Shown here in pieces: positions 49,071 through 59,611 of a stretch of 64,000 nucleotides of DNA. Below the pieces are notes generated by a model. It was not told the origin of the DNA. It worked only from the letters and a program-made list of their open reading frames with translations, and ran no database searches. The stretch's first letter is position 1; each line of letters begins with the position of its first letter. The stretch is from Gammaproteobacteria bacterium (GTDB lineage: Bacteria; Pseudomonadota; Gammaproteobacteria; Eutrophobiales; Eutrophobiaceae). The position numbers and the translations under genes were made by a program. The stretch covers positions 156,976 to 220,975 of the forward strand of contig CANKCB010000002.1 of assembly GCA_947480335.1 (NCBI GenBank), read 5' to 3'.

Positions 49071-49240
49071 AAAAAACCCCAAAAGTCAACCGTTTTTTGT
49101 TGGTCAGAAACGGGTTTAAATTCCAAATCTCTGGTGTTGTTACAGGCTTTACTATGTTAGTATTTCGAACCTGAAAAACAGGTCGTTTGTACTCATAAAC
49201 AGCATAAGGAAACTCAGCTTTTTAACAGCCAGATCAATGC

Positions 49241-51826
49241 ATGTCTGAATCAGAATTCGCCCATTCAATAACCCCGGTCAATATCGAAGACGAAATGCGT
49301 CAATCCTATATGGATTACGCGATGAGTGTCATCGTTGGTCGCGCCTTACCGGATGTGCGTGATGGTCTAAAGCCGGTCCATCGTCGTGTACTCTATGCGA
49401 TGCATGTGATGAGTAATGATTATAACAAGCCATACAAAAAGTCAGCCCGTGTGGTCGGTGATGTTATAGGTAAGTATCATCCCCACGGTGATTCAGCTGT
49501 TTACGACACCATGGTTCGTATGGCGCAGACATTCTCACTACGTTATGTGCTGGTGGATGGTCAGGGTAACTTTGGTTCGGTCGATGGCGACTCACCTGCC
49601 GCCATGCGTTATACCGAAGTGCGCATGTCCCGTATTGCGCATGAATTGTTGCTTGATATCGATAAGGAAACAGTCAAGTTTCTGGACAATTACGACGGTT
49701 CAGAAAAAGAACCCGCGGTATTACCTACACGCTTACCAAATCTGCTAATCAATGGATCCAGCGGTATCGCTGTAGGTATGGCTACCAACATACCTCCGCA
49801 CAATCTGAATGAAGTGATCAGCGCCTGTATTGCCTTGATAGATAATGACCAGCTGAATGTAGGTCAGTTAATGCAGTACATACCCGGACCGGACTTTCCC
49901 ACCGCCGCTATTATTAATGGATCTCAGGGTATCTATGAGGCCTACACGACCGGACGTGGACGTATTTATATGCGTGCCCGCAGTCACATTGAAACCGATG
50001 AGGGTACCGGCGGCCATTCTATCATTGTGACAGAGCTGCCTTATCAGGTTAACAAGGCCAAGTTACTGGAAAAGATTGCTGAGCTGGTAAAGGATAAAAA
50101 GCTCACAGGAATACGCGAGTTGCGGGATGAGTCTGACAAGGATGGCATGCGCATGGTAATTGAACTGCGCAAGAATGAAGTCCCTGAAGTCATCATGAAC
50201 AATCTGTATCAGCAGACACAGATGCAGAATGTATTCGGCATCAATATGGTGGCGCTGGATGATGGTCAGCCGAAGTTAATGAATCTGAAGGATATACTGC
50301 AGGCCTTTATCAAACATCGCCGTGAGATGGTGACCCTGCGCACCCTGTTTGACCTGCGCAAGGCTCGCAGCCGTGCCCACATACTTGAAGGGCTCGCGAT
50401 TGCACTTGCCAATATTGATCCGATAATTGCCTTGATCAAGAAATCTCAAACACCGGCTGAAGCCAAACAGAGTCTGTTGAAACCTTTATGGGCGCCCGGT
50501 GTAGTTGTAGATATGCTGAACAGTGCCGGTGCCGATGTGTCGAGACCTGATGCACTGGCAGCAGAATACGGGTTGCAGTCCGGTGGTTACAGACTTTCTG
50601 AAATCCAGGCACAGGCCATACTTGATCTACGTCTGCAAAAACTGACCGGTCTGGAGCAGGACAAAATCATCAGTGAGTATGAAGAACTGCTGAAAGCAAT
50701 TACTGACCTGCTCGATATTCTTTCACGGCCTGAAAGATTAATGCAGGAAATACGAGATGAATTACAGGGACTAAAAGACGCCTACGGCGATGAACGTCGC
50801 ACGGAGATTATAGAGGATCACCAGAACCTGAGCATGGAAGATCTGATAACGGAAGAAGATGTCGTGGTCACCCTGTCTCATGCCGGTTATGCCAAGTCAC
50901 AACAACTGGATACCTATCGCTCTCAGCGACGCGGCGGCAAGGGCAAGTCCGCAGCGGATGTCCGGGAAGAGGACTTTATTGAAAAACTGTTTATTGCCAG
51001 CACCCATGATACCTTGCTGTGTTTCTCCAGTCGCGGTCGTCTGTACTGGATGAAAGTCTATGAATTACCGCAGGCCAGTCGAGCCTCGCGTGGTAAACCT
51101 ATTGTTAACCTGTTGCCACTGGTGGAAGGTGAACGCATCAATGCGGTACTGCCTATCCGGGAGTTTACAGAAGGCAAGTACGTGTTTATGGCCACAGCTG
51201 ATGGTACTGTGAAGAAAACGGCATTGACCGAATTCTCCAGGCAAAGACAAAGTGGAATTATTGCCATCAGCCTGGTGGAAGGTAACCAGTTGGTGGATGT
51301 GAAACTGACCGATGGCAGTCAGGATGTCATGCTGTTCAGTGATGCCGGCAAGGTGGTCAGATATCGCGAGGCGAATGTGCGTGAAATGGGACGCACAGCC
51401 AAGGGTGTCCGTGGTATTCGTCTGGAAAAGGATCAGAAACTGATTTCCCTGATTATTGTAGAGCCGGATACGACCGTGTTGACCGGTACCGAAAATGGTT
51501 ATGGCAAACGGACTGTAATAGAGGATTATCCTTTAACTCAGGCCAGAGGCGGCAAGGGTGTAATATCTATCCAGACGGACGAACGTAATGGCAAGGTTGT
51601 CGGAGCCGTTCTGGTTAGGGAAGAAGACGAAATCATGTTGATCAGTGATCAGGGTACACTGATACGTACACCGGTCAGCCAGGTTTCGGTGATGGGCAGG
51701 AATACCAAGGGAGTAAGACTGGTAAATCTGAATGATACAGAAAGACTTGCAAGCCTTGAACGTATCGTTGAGGAAGACAAGGGACTGGGAGATGAATCGC
51801 TAATTAAAGAGGATGAAAAGGTTTAA
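49241..51826 (+). CDS. gyrA: DNA gyrase subunit A
   Basis: GyrA breaks and rejoins DNA in the supercoiling reaction. The 861 residues have the active-site Tyr124 in [11 protein letters not shown], the quinolone-determining region [17 protein letters not shown] with Ser85 and Asp89 (the sensitive residues), and the GyrA-box SQRRGGKG in the C-terminal wrapping domain (about 545-835). The tail is acidic ([11 protein letters not shown]). A possible promoter, TTGTTA (49137-49142) with TAGTAT (49158-49163), lies about 80 bases upstream but the spacing is only 15. Its stop overlaps serC by one base. Confidence 0.98.
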   Translation: MSESEFAHSITPVNIEDEMRQSYMDYAMSVIVGRALPDVRDGLKPVHRRVLYAMHVMSNDYNKPYKKSARVVGDVIGKYHPHGDSAVYDTMVRMAQTFSLRYVLVDGQGNFGSVDGDSPAAMRYTEVRMSRIAHELLLDIDKETVKFLDNYDGSEKEPAVLPTRLPNLLINGSSGIAVGMATNIPPHNLNEVISACIALIDNDQLNVGQLMQYIPGPDFPTAAIINGSQGIYEAYTTGRGRIYMRARSHIETDEGTGGHSIIVTELPYQVNKAKLLEKIAELVKDKKLTGIRELRDESDKDGMRMVIELRKNEVPEVIMNNLYQQTQMQNVFGINMVALDDGQPKLMNLKDILQAFIKHRREMVTLRTLFDLRKARSRAHILEGLAIALANIDPIIALIKKSQTPAEAKQSLLKPLWAPGVVVDMLNSAGADVSRPDALAAEYGLQSGGYRLSEIQAQAILDLRLQKLTGLEQDKIISEYEELLKAITDLLDILSRPERLMQEIRDELQGLKDAYGDERRTEIIEDHQNLSMEDLITEEDVVVTLSHAGYAKSQQLDTYRSQRRGGKGKSAADVREEDFIEKLFIASTHDTLLCFSSRGRLYWMKVYELPQASRASRGKPIVNLLPLVEGERINAVLPIREFTEGKYVFMATADGTVKKTALTEFSRQRQSGIIAISLVEGNQLVDVKLTDGSQDVMLFSDAGKVVRYREANVREMGRTAKGVRGIRLEKDQKLISLIIVEPDTTVLTGTENGYGKRTVIEDYPLTQARGGKGVISIQTDERNGKVVGAVLVREEDEIMLISDQGTLIRTPVSQVSVMGRNTKGVRLVNLNDTERLASLERIVEEDKGLGDESLIKEDEKV

Positions 51827-52911
51827 TGGCTACTAAAACTTTTAACTTTGGTCCAGGTCCTGCGATGCTGCCGACTGAAGTAATGCAACAGGTTCAGACT
51901 GAATTACTGGACTGGAATGGTACTGGAATTTCGGTGCTGGAAATGAGTCATCGCAGTAAACATTTCCTGTCTATAGCAGAAGCGGCAGAAAAAGACTTGC
52001 GTGAATTGTTGTCTATCCCGTCCAATTACAAGTTACTGTATGTTGCTGGTGGTGCGACGGCAATGATGAGTATGGTGCCGTTGAATCTACTGGCACAAGG
52101 TGGTACGGGTGATTACGTCGTTACAGGTACCTGGTCAGAGAAGGCCTACGGTGAAGCCAAACGTCTGGGTAAAATTAATCTGGCAGGCACCTCCAAGGCT
52201 GAAAAATATTACACCATACCGGATCGGAACAGCTGGAAATTGAGTGCTGATTCGGCCTATCTTTATTATACCGACAATGAAACCATAGCCGGTGTTGAAT
52301 TTGTCGATACGCCGGATGTCGGAAATATACCGCTGGTTTGCGATATGACCTCCAACTTCCTGTCGCGGCCATTTGATATCAACAAATACGGAGTTGTCTT
52401 TGCCAGTGCGCAAAAGAATTTTGGCCCAGCCGGTCTGGCCTGTGTCGTAGTTCGTGAGGATCTGATTGGCAAGGCCGGTCCCCAGGTGCCTTTTCTGTGC
52501 GATTTCAAGATTTACGCAGACAACGAATCCATGTTCAATACGCCACCGACTTTCGCCTGGTATATGGCAGGACTGATTTACAAATGGACTCTGAAGCAGG
52601 GTGGTTTAAAGTCTATGCAGCAAAGGGCCAATCAACGTTCGGATAGATTGTATGACACCATTGATACATGCGAGTTTTATAGCAATCCGATTGACAGGCA
52701 GTTTCGTTCAAAAATGAATGTACCGTTTATTCTCAAGGATGATGCGCTGAACGATGCCTTCCTGGCAGAAGCAAAGAAAAATGGGTTGATTGAGTTAAAA
52801 GGTCATCGCAGTGTCGGTGGAATGCGCGCCAGTATATATAATGCAATGACGATGGATGGTATTGAGGCCTTGGTCAGCTTCATGCTGGACTTTGCCAAAC
52901 GCCATGGCTGA
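51826..52911 (+). CDS. serC: Phosphoserine aminotransferase
   Basis: SerC transfers an amino group from glutamate to 3-phosphohydroxypyruvate in serine synthesis and also acts in pyridoxal phosphate synthesis. The 361 residues show the N-terminal FNFGPGPAMLPTEVM and ISVLEMSHRSK. The PLP Lys197 lies in ASAQKNFGPAG, and RASIYNAM is near the C-terminus. The gene is next to gyrA with a one-base overlap, as in Pseudomonas. It connects to the pdxJ gene at 18753 through B6 synthesis. Confidence 0.97.
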   Translation: MATKTFNFGPGPAMLPTEVMQQVQTELLDWNGTGISVLEMSHRSKHFLSIAEAAEKDLRELLSIPSNYKLLYVAGGATAMMSMVPLNLLAQGGTGDYVVTGTWSEKAYGEAKRLGKINLAGTSKAEKYYTIPDRNSWKLSADSAYLYYTDNETIAGVEFVDTPDVGNIPLVCDMTSNFLSRPFDINKYGVVFASAQKNFGPAGLACVVVREDLIGKAGPQVPFLCDFKIYADNESMFNTPPTFAWYMAGLIYKWTLKQGGLKSMQQRANQRSDRLYDTIDTCEFYSNPIDRQFRSKMNVPFILKDDALNDAFLAEAKKNGLIELKGHRSVGGMRASIYNAMTMDGIEALVSFMLDFAKRHG

Positions 52912-52964
52912 TATTCATCTTAACCGGATATGTTGGCGTAGTTTTACTGATCCCGTCTAAGGTC

Positions 52965-54050
52965 ATGACTACTGACAGCAAACTGGCCAGGATTCGTGAA
53001 CGCATAGATGAAATTGATAATCATCTGGTTCAGTTAATCAGTAATCGTGCCGCGTTGGCAGCTGAAATTGCCAACATCAAAAAAAATGATGGTGCCGATG
53101 CCGTATTTTACCGGCCTGAGCGCGAAGCCCAGATTCTGAAGCGGGTAATCAGTGAAAACAAGGGGCCCTTGTCCAACGAAGCCATAGCGATCCTGTTTCG
53201 CGAGCTGATGTCAGCATGCCTGGCATTGGAACAACAATTAAAAGTAGCCTTTCTGGGGCCGGAAGGTACGTTTACCCATACCGCTGCATTACGACATTTC
53301 GGCCATTCTGTACAAACAGTAGCACTGTCAGGTATAGATCAGGTATTCCATCAGGTAGAATCGCGTGCCTGCCAGTACGGTGTTGTACCTGTAGAAAATT
53401 CCATTGAAGGTATGATCAACCATACATTGGATTTGTTGATAAATTCGAGTCTGAAAATCAGTGGTGAAGTTGAATTGCGCATACATCAACAATTGATGAG
53501 CAAGGCAGCTTCAATAGACAAAATCAAAAAAATTTATTCGCATCAACAATCGCTCGCTCAGTGTCGTTCATGGCTGGATAATCATCTGCCTGGAATAGAA
53601 CGTATTGCGGTCAGCAGTAATGCCGAAGCAGCGCGCATTGCTACGGGGGATTCCTCTGCGGCCGCAATTGCAGGCGAGGCGGCGGCAAGCCTGTATCAAC
53701 TACCGATACTGGAAAGTAATATTGAAGATGAGGCGGATAATTCCACACGGTTTTTAATCATCGCTGAAAAGGACTCGCAACCTTCAGGTGATGACAAGAC
53801 CTCGCTACTGTTTACCATGCCAAGTAAACCAGGCACATTGCTGAAAATGTTGTCCTGCTTTGCAGACAATAATATAAATATGACCAGAATCGAATCCCGA
53901 CCTTCACGTAGAGGCCTGTGGGAATATGTGTTCTTTGTCGATATCGATGGGCATATTCGAAATGAGAATGTTGTTTCGGCTCTTGAACGCCTTGAAACAG
54001 AAGCATCGATGGTCAAGATTCTGGGGTCCTATCCCAAAGCAGTATTATAG
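52965..54050 (+). CDS. pheA: Bifunctional chorismate mutase/prephenate dehydratase (P-protein)
   Basis: The protein turns chorismate into phenylpyruvate. Of 361 residues, about 1-90 form an AroQ chorismate mutase (RIRERIDEIDNHLVQLISNR), about 93-270 a prephenate dehydratase (FLGPEGTFTHTAAL and DNSTRFLII), and about 280-360 an ACT domain. The ACT part carries the ESRP motif (ESRPSRRGLWEY) and GTLLKML, related to the GALV motif, for feedback by phenylalanine. The usual neighbour hisC is absent; tyrA follows after 92 bases. Confidence 0.96.
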   Translation: MTTDSKLARIRERIDEIDNHLVQLISNRAALAAEIANIKKNDGADAVFYRPEREAQILKRVISENKGPLSNEAIAILFRELMSACLALEQQLKVAFLGPEGTFTHTAALRHFGHSVQTVALSGIDQVFHQVESRACQYGVVPVENSIEGMINHTLDLLINSSLKISGEVELRIHQQLMSKAASIDKIKKIYSHQQSLAQCRSWLDNHLPGIERIAVSSNAEAARIATGDSSAAAIAGEAAASLYQLPILESNIEDEADNSTRFLIIAEKDSQPSGDDKTSLLFTMPSKPGTLLKMLSCFADNNINMTRIESRPSRRGLWEYVFFVDIDGHIRNENVVSALERLETEASMVKILGSYPKAVL

Positions 54051-54142
54051 TACCCGATTTAAGCCACTCTATCGGATGAGTTTTTCAGGCCTTTATATTT
54101 ATAATAGATCTTACGGGTAAACACATTCAGAACAATTGTTAT
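54051..54142 (+). promoter_or_regulatory. Gap before tyrA with a TATAAT box
   Basis: TATAAT at 54100-54105 lies about 38 bases before the tyrA ATG and may be a -10 box for the tyrA-aroA-cmk unit. The -35 region is poor (TGAGTT at 54077-54082). TACCCG (54051-54056) and CGGGTA (54114-54119) form a 6-base inverted repeat flanking it, which may be chance. Confidence 0.3.
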
Positions 54143-55036
54143 ATGTTGATTAACAAACTGGCAATTATCGGCGTAGGCCTTATCGGCGGCTCGCTTGCAC
54201 GTGCCTTGCGTCGTGCAGGAGTCTGTAAGCATATCAGCGGTTACGGACGTAATCAGTTGAGCATGCAAAAGGCGTTAGAGCTGGGAGTTATCGATGACTA
54301 TTCCGATGATATCACCCGTGTTGTGAATAATGCCGATGTGGTGGTACTGGCGACTCCGCTTGCTACCATCGAACCCTTGCTTGAGAGTCTTAAGGCCGCC
54401 ATAAAGCCACACACTATTATAACGGATGTCGGCAGTGCCAAAGCCAGTGTCGTGCGTGCAGCACGCAAGGTTCTGAATAACAGTCTGGAGCGGTTCGTAC
54501 CAGGTCATCCAATTGCCGGCACCGAACAAAGTGGGGTAGAAGCTTCATTTGCCGACCTGTTTGTCGATCATATGGTGATCCTGACGCCGCTGGAGGAAAA
54601 CGACCCTGAAGCTGTCAGCTTGATTCGTCAAATGTGGGAAGTTTGCGGAGCGACAGTCGTATCACTGTCTGTTGATCATCATGATCAGGTACTGGCCGCT
54701 ACCAGTCATTTGCCACATGTGCTGGCCTATGCGTTGATTGATTGTCTGGCCACCATGGATGAGCACGATGAAATTTTCCGGTTTTCAGCCGGTGGGTTCA
54801 GGGATTTTACCCGGATAGCCTCCAGTAGCCCCGAAATGTGGAGTGATATCTGCATTGCCAATCGTGAAAACCTGTTACAGGTCATAGATCAATTTGCAAA
54901 TCATCTGGGAGAAATATCTGCATTGATACGCAGCAATGACTCAGACCGATTGCGGAAAGTTTTTGCCAGAGCAAAACAAACCAGGGATACCATGCTCGCA
55001 GAACGACAGACATTGCTGACAAAAACCAAAAACTGA
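54143..55036 (+). CDS. tyrA: Prephenate dehydrogenase (TyrA)
   Basis: TyrA oxidises prephenate to 4-hydroxyphenylpyruvate in tyrosine synthesis. The 297 residues have the Rossmann motif GVGLIGGS (10-17), DVGSAK (about 95-100), and the catalytic His in GHPIAGTEQSG (about 120-130). The order FRFSAGGFRDFTRIASSSPEMW is typical. It is a monofunctional dehydrogenase without a chorismate mutase domain, and it is a separate gene from aroA, unlike the TyrA-AroA fusion of Pseudomonas. aroA starts 24 bases downstream. Confidence 0.95.
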   Translation: MLINKLAIIGVGLIGGSLARALRRAGVCKHISGYGRNQLSMQKALELGVIDDYSDDITRVVNNADVVVLATPLATIEPLLESLKAAIKPHTIITDVGSAKASVVRAARKVLNNSLERFVPGHPIAGTEQSGVEASFADLFVDHMVILTPLEENDPEAVSLIRQMWEVCGATVVSLSVDHHDQVLAATSHLPHVLAYALIDCLATMDEHDEIFRFSAGGFRDFTRIASSSPEMWSDICIANRENLLQVIDQFANHLGEISALIRSNDSDRLRKVFARAKQTRDTMLAERQTLLTKTKN

Positions 55037-55060
55037 TTTATTTACACCGGAATTTTTCTG

Positions 55061-56386
55061 ATGCTGCCCTCCAAACGTATAGATTATATTTCCATGCCAG
55101 TCACTGGACTGTCTGGTCGCACACAAGTACCTGGTGACAAATCGATATCCCATCGCGCCATCATATTTGGTGCGATTGCAGAGGGTGTCACGCACATCAC
55201 AGGTTTTCTTGATAGTGCAGATACGATTGCTACGGCCAATGTGTTCCGGGAAATGGGTGTACGTATAGACAGAAACGTCGATTCAATGACGGTACACGGT
55301 GTGGGTTTGCGTGGGCTTAAGCCATCCTCCGCTCCGTTATATTTCGGGAATTCAGGGACATCTGTAAGATTACTCTCCGGTGTGCTTGCCGGCCAGCGGT
55401 TCAATTCTGAATTGATTGGTGATGAATCCCTGATGCAAAGACCGATGCGCAGGGTAGTACTGCCTCTTAAAGAAATGGGTGCCAATATCGATTGTACCGA
55501 TATGGGAACCTTGCCGATGCGTATTACGGGAGGCAACCAGCTGCATGGTATTACCTACAAAACTCCGGTAGCCAGTGCACAGTTGAAATCCTGCTTGCTA
55601 CTCGCCGGTCTGTATGCAAACAGTGCCACAACCATCATTGAACCTGCTGTGACGCGCGACCATACGGAAAGAATGTTACCCGGTTTCGGATGCAAGGTTT
55701 CCACTATCGATCATACGGTAGTACTGCAACCGGGTGCCCTGAGCGGCACCCGAGTCAATGTTCCTGGTGATATATCGTCGGCCACATTTTTTATGGTGGC
55801 GGCGAGTATTTGTCCTGGCGCCGATATTGTACTGGAAAATATTGGAATTAATCCCACCCGACACGCGGTGATTGAAATTTTACAGCGTATGGGCGCAGAC
55901 ATTCGTGTTGAAAACTTGACAGGGAATCAGAATGTTGAGCCGGTTGCAAACATTCAGGTGAAATACAGACCACTCTCGGCAATCATAATACCATCTCATC
56001 TGGTACCTATCGCCATTGATGAGATTCCTGCTTTATTGATTGCGGCGGCCTATGCGCAAGGGACAACAATATTGCGCGATGCGGCTGAACTCAGGGTCAA
56101 GGAAAGTGATCGGATTGACGCCATGGCAGAAGGATTGACCAGACTGGGAGTTTCAGTTGTTACCAGACCCGATGGAATGGAAGTGACTGGCGGATCCATT
56201 CAGGGAGGAACGGTGAACAGTTTCGGTGACCACCGAATAGCCATGGCATTTGCCGTTTCAGCTATCGGCGCACATGCTCCGGTAAAAGTTCAGGATTGCA
56301 TCAACGTGAATACCTCTTTTCCGGGGTTTGTGGAACTGGCAAACTCACTCGGTATGAATATCGCCACTGAACAGTCTGATGTCTGA
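55061..56386 (+). CDS. aroA: 3-phosphoshikimate 1-carboxyvinyltransferase (EPSP synthase)
   Basis: AroA makes EPSP from shikimate-3-phosphate and PEP in the shikimate pathway. The 441 residues begin with the substrate motif PGDKSISHR (Lys27, Ser28, Arg32). LYFGNSGTSVRLL and GDESLMQRPMR follow (about 92-135), and LRVKESDRIDAMAEGL is near residue 350. The G in GNSGTSVRL has Thr at the position after Gly and the family-typical Ala/Gly region differs from class I E. coli (NAGTAMR), suggesting a class II-like enzyme. It overlaps cmk by 8 bases. Confidence 0.96.
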   Translation: MLPSKRIDYISMPVTGLSGRTQVPGDKSISHRAIIFGAIAEGVTHITGFLDSADTIATANVFREMGVRIDRNVDSMTVHGVGLRGLKPSSAPLYFGNSGTSVRLLSGVLAGQRFNSELIGDESLMQRPMRRVVLPLKEMGANIDCTDMGTLPMRITGGNQLHGITYKTPVASAQLKSCLLLAGLYANSATTIIEPAVTRDHTERMLPGFGCKVSTIDHTVVLQPGALSGTRVNVPGDISSATFFMVAASICPGADIVLENIGINPTRHAVIEILQRMGADIRVENLTGNQNVEPVANIQVKYRPLSAIIIPSHLVPIAIDEIPALLIAAAYAQGTTILRDAAELRVKESDRIDAMAEGLTRLGVSVVTRPDGMEVTGGSIQGGTVNSFGDHRIAMAFAVSAIGAHAPVKVQDCINVNTSFPGFVELANSLGMNIATEQSDV

Positions 56387-57086
56387 TATCCCTGTTATCA
56401 CGGTTGATGGACCGAGTGGCACCGGCAAGGGCACAATCTGTATACAACTGGCAACACGACTGCACTGGCATTTTCTAGATAGCGGAGCGTTCTATCGCAC
56501 ATTGGCGCTGGATGCGCTAAGCACAGGAATTGGTCTGGAAGACAGTCAGGCACTTCATCATTTGGCTACTCACCTGGATATCGCTTTTAAGCCTGATGTG
56601 AATGGTACATCAGTAGCTATTTGCCTTCGAAATGAAGAGGTTAGCGCAGATATCCGTTCAGAGAAATGCGGCAATGCAGCATCCAAAATTGCGGTATATC
56701 CTTTAGTGAGAAACGGCTTATTAAGCCGTCAACGTGCATTTAAACGTCTACCTGGCTTGATTGCAGATGGCAGAGATATGGGCACGGTAGTCTTCCCGGA
56801 GGCACAGTTAAAAATTTATCTGACCGCCAGTGCAGAGGCGCGTGCAAAAAGACGCTATAAACAGTTGAAAGAACAAGGGTTTAGTGTTAACCTTGCCCGC
56901 CTTTCGGCCGAGATAGCTGAGCGTGACGAAAGGGATTTACAGCGTTCGGTGTCACCATTAATACCTGCTGCTGAAGCAATTATTATCGACACGACCGACG
57001 TAAATAGAGAAGAGGTTGATCAACAGGTTATGGCTCTGGTTCGCAAAACCTTTCCACATACTGTTGGTCAGCTACCGATAAACTAA
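56379..57086 (+). CDS. cmk: Cytidylate kinase
   Basis: Cmk phosphorylates CMP and dCMP. The 235 residues have the P-loop GPSGTGKGT (about 11-19), the substrate motif LDSGAFYRTLAL (about 33-44), LIADGRDMGTVVFP (about 128-141) and the LID region ARAKRRYKQL. The CMP-binding insert is of normal size. The order aroA-cmk-rpsA-ihfB is the classical one. The ATG lies within the final codons of aroA. Confidence 0.96.
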   Translation: MSDIPVITVDGPSGTGKGTICIQLATRLHWHFLDSGAFYRTLALDALSTGIGLEDSQALHHLATHLDIAFKPDVNGTSVAICLRNEEVSADIRSEKCGNAASKIAVYPLVRNGLLSRQRAFKRLPGLIADGRDMGTVVFPEAQLKIYLTASAEARAKRRYKQLKEQGFSVNLARLSAEIAERDERDLQRSVSPLIPAAEAIIIDTTDVNREEVDQQVMALVRKTFPHTVGQLPIN

Positions 57087-57150
57087 ACAGATCGGACCAT
57101 TCTGCTGGCATACCGCTGTGCAGGATTACTGATCAGGAAATGTATATTTC

Positions 57151-58824
57151 ATGAGTGAAAGTTTCGCAGAATTATTTGAACAGAGTCAGTTGAACTCCAA
57201 GATGCACCCCGGCAGTATCATTAACGGTATTGTTATTGATATTAATGCAGACAGTGTTGTTGTTAATGCCGGTCTGAAATCCGAGGCATATATTCCCATT
57301 GAGCAATTTTACAATGAGAAAGGTGAGCTCGAAGTAAGCGTGGGTGAAAGAGTTGATGTGGCGCTGGATGCAGTTGAGGACGGTTATGGTGAAACCAGAC
57401 TGTCTCGTGAAAAAGCCAAACGATTGCTGGCCTGGGTATTCCTCGAAAAGGCGCATCTGTCTGGCGAAACCGTAATCGGTGTAATTACCGAGCGGGTCAA
57501 GGGTGGATTTACAGTTGATATCGACAAGGTCAGGGCATTTTTGCCGGGATCGCTCGTGGACACCCGTCCGGTTCGTGATACTTCTTATCTTGAAGGCAAG
57601 CCGCTTGAATTCAAGGTTATCAAGATTGATCAGAAACGTAACAACGTTGTTGTGTCCCGTCGTGCTGTTGTTGAGAGTGAAAGTTCAGCAGAACGTGATG
57701 CCATGCTTGAGAAAATTACCGAAGGTGCAGTGGTCAAGGGCGTGGTCAAGAACCTTACTGACTACGGTGCGTTCCTTGATCTGGGTGGTATAGATGGTTT
57801 GCTGCACATAACTGATATGGCCTGGAAGCGTGTAAAGGATCCGGGTGAGATAGTAAGCATCGGTGCAGAAATTGATGTGAAGGTCCTGAAGTTTGATCGT
57901 GAACGTAACCGCGTATCGTTGGGTCTGAAACAGATGGGCGAGGATCCATGGACCGATTTAACCCGCCGACTGCCTGAAGGCAGTCGTCTGCGTGGCAAGG
58001 TCACAAACATTGCTGACTATGGTTGCTTTGTCGAACTTGAAGAAGGCGTTGAAGGCTTGGTTCACGTGTCAGAAATGGACTGGACCAACAAAAACGTTCA
58101 TCCATCCAAGATAGTTCATATCGGTGATGAGGTTGATATCGTTATTCTTGATATCGATCAGGAACGTAGAAGAATTTCACTGGGTATGAAACAGTGCCAG
58201 CCCAATCCCTGGGAACAGTTTGCTGCTACCTATAACAAGGGTGACAAGGTTGTTGGTACTATCAAATCAATTACTGATTTCGGAATATTTATTGGTCTGG
58301 AAGGCGGAATTGACGGGTTGGTACATTTGTCAGATGTGTCCTGGTCTGATGAAAGTGATGACGCCATTCGCAAGTTCCAGAAAGGTGACGAGATTGAAAC
58401 CACCGTGCTGGGCGTAGATGCAGAACGTGAAAGGATTTCGCTTGGTATCAAGCAGCTTGAAAAGGATCCATTCTCTATTTTTGTGGCCGAGCATCCCAAA
58501 GGCAGCATAGTAAAATCCACTGTCATCGCAGTTGAGCAGAAGAATGTGACTGTTCAACTCGCAGAAGGAGTGGAAGGGCAGATGAAGGTCAGCGAATTGT
58601 CTATAGACAAGAAAGTTGAAGATGCGCGTATGCTGGTCAAGGAAGGTGATGAACTGGAAGTTAAAATTACCGCGGTTGATCGTAAAAAACGCACAGTAGC
58701 TGTATCTGTACGTGCCAAGGAGTCGGATGAAGAAAGTGCAGCTGTTCGCGAGTACGCTCCGGATTCTTCAAGCGGTGCAAAACTGGGTGATTTGTTGAAG
58801 GAACATCTGGAAAACAACAACTAG
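57151..58824 (+). CDS. rpsA: 30S ribosomal protein S1
   Basis: S1 helps the 30S subunit bind and unfold mRNA. The 557 residues contain six S1 repeats, the first two ribosome-binding and shorter on RNA contacts. Repeats 3-6 have phrases such as [24 protein letters not shown], split here at about 200-223, and [10 protein letters not shown]. The acidic C-terminus ends [10 protein letters not shown]. The length equals E. coli S1. AGGA lies about 12 bases before the ATG. A long gap of 64 bases after cmk could hold the own promoter known for rpsA elsewhere, but no box stands out. Confidence 0.98.
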   Translation: MSESFAELFEQSQLNSKMHPGSIINGIVIDINADSVVVNAGLKSEAYIPIEQFYNEKGELEVSVGERVDVALDAVEDGYGETRLSREKAKRLLAWVFLEKAHLSGETVIGVITERVKGGFTVDIDKVRAFLPGSLVDTRPVRDTSYLEGKPLEFKVIKIDQKRNNVVVSRRAVVESESSAERDAMLEKITEGAVVKGVVKNLTDYGAFLDLGGIDGLLHITDMAWKRVKDPGEIVSIGAEIDVKVLKFDRERNRVSLGLKQMGEDPWTDLTRRLPEGSRLRGKVTNIADYGCFVELEEGVEGLVHVSEMDWTNKNVHPSKIVHIGDEVDIVILDIDQERRRISLGMKQCQPNPWEQFAATYNKGDKVVGTIKSITDFGIFIGLEGGIDGLVHLSDVSWSDESDDAIRKFQKGDEIETTVLGVDAERERISLGIKQLEKDPFSIFVAEHPKGSIVKSTVIAVEQKNVTVQLAEGVEGQMKVSELSIDKKVEDARMLVKEGDELEVKITAVDRKKRTVAVSVRAKESDEESAAVREYAPDSSSGAKLGDLLKEHLENNN

Positions 58825-58876
58825 CTGAAAAATCGGCTAACTTAATATATCTGAAAACTGTGACTGACTAAAACTT

Positions 58877-59194
58877 ATGACTAAATCAGAACTGATTGAA
58901 TCATTGGCAAAACGGCAAATGCAACTTGCCTACAAGGATGTTGAGTTGGCGGTTAAAACCATACTGGAACATATGGCGAACGCTCTTTCCAATGGCGAAC
59001 GCATAGAAATCCGTGGATTTGGCAGTTTTTCACTACACTATCGTCCCCCGAGAGTAGGTCGTAACCCGAAATCAGGGGATCCAGTATCTCTGCCCGCAAA
59101 ATATGTACCGCACTTCAAGCCTGGCAAACAGTTACGTGATCGGATAGATCAGACCAAGGATATTCCGATTACGCTGGCAAAAGACGAAGATTGA
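58877..59194 (+). CDS. ihfB: Integration host factor beta subunit
   Basis: IHF-beta pairs with IHF-alpha to bend DNA by up to 180 degrees. The 105 residues match the family: [13 protein letters not shown] at the start, [22 protein letters not shown] (split: about 36-57), and the DNA-intercalating Pro in RNPKSGDPV (about 63-71). It is the beta and not the alpha chain, as shown by the RRP-like [13 protein letters not shown] segment and its place behind rpsA. Its stop codon lies inside a 14-bp hairpin. Confidence 0.97.
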   Translation: MTKSELIESLAKRQMQLAYKDVELAVKTILEHMANALSNGERIEIRGFGSFSLHYRPPRVGRNPKSGDPVSLPAKYVPHFKPGKQLRDRIDQTKDIPITLAKDED

Positions 59195-59221
59195 TATGCC
59201 GGAATGGTTCCGGCATATCAA
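59191..59221 (+). terminator. Perfect 14-bp hairpin overlapping the ihfB stop codon
   Basis: TTGATATGCCGGAA (59191-59204) pairs with TTCCGGCATATCAA (59208-59221) around the loop TGG. The TGA stop of ihfB (59192-59194) lies inside the left arm. No U-run follows, so a standard intrinsic terminator is unlikely. It could protect the mRNA 3' end or act as a processing site between ihfB and lapA. Confidence 0.65.
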
Positions 59222-59317
59222 TCCATCAGGTTATTCCCGCAACGATTTGTACTATAAAGTACAAGAATGCTATTCGCTGGCAGGATGATTATTTAACTTG
59301 TGATATCCGAGGGCCGT

Positions 59318-59605
59318 ATGTTACGCATCATCAGGTTTATTTTTGTACTTCTGATCATTTTCTCCGGTTTAGCCATGCATTTGCGTAATGACCAGTCTGT
59401 TGTGTTCGATTACTATCTCGGTGTAACCGAGGCCTCTTTTTCCATATTCCTAATCATTGCCCTTACAAGTGGAACCTTGCTGGGTGCCATTACCTGTTTG
59501 CCTGTAATATTGAGACAAAAGCGTGAAAACAGGGTGTTGTTATCCAGACTCAGGTTGTGTGAGAAGGAACTGGATAATCTCAGGGTTATTCCGGCCAGAA
59601 ACTAG
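59318..59605 (+). CDS. lapA: Lipopolysaccharide assembly protein A (LapA/YciS)
   Basis: LapA is a small inner-membrane partner of LapB in LPS control. The 95 residues begin at the ATG at 59318 with GAGG about 7 bases upstream, in preference to a GTG at 59300. Two membrane helices (about 4-21 and 42-66) surround the LapA-family segment NDQSVVFDYYLG. A basic C-terminal coiled region follows (RQKRENRVLLSRLRL). It is followed by lapB after 6 bases. Confidence 0.9.
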   Translation: MLRIIRFIFVLLIIFSGLAMHLRNDQSVVFDYYLGVTEASFSIFLIIALTSGTLLGAITCLPVILRQKRENRVLLSRLRLCEKELDNLRVIPARN

Positions 59606-59611
59606 AAACAG

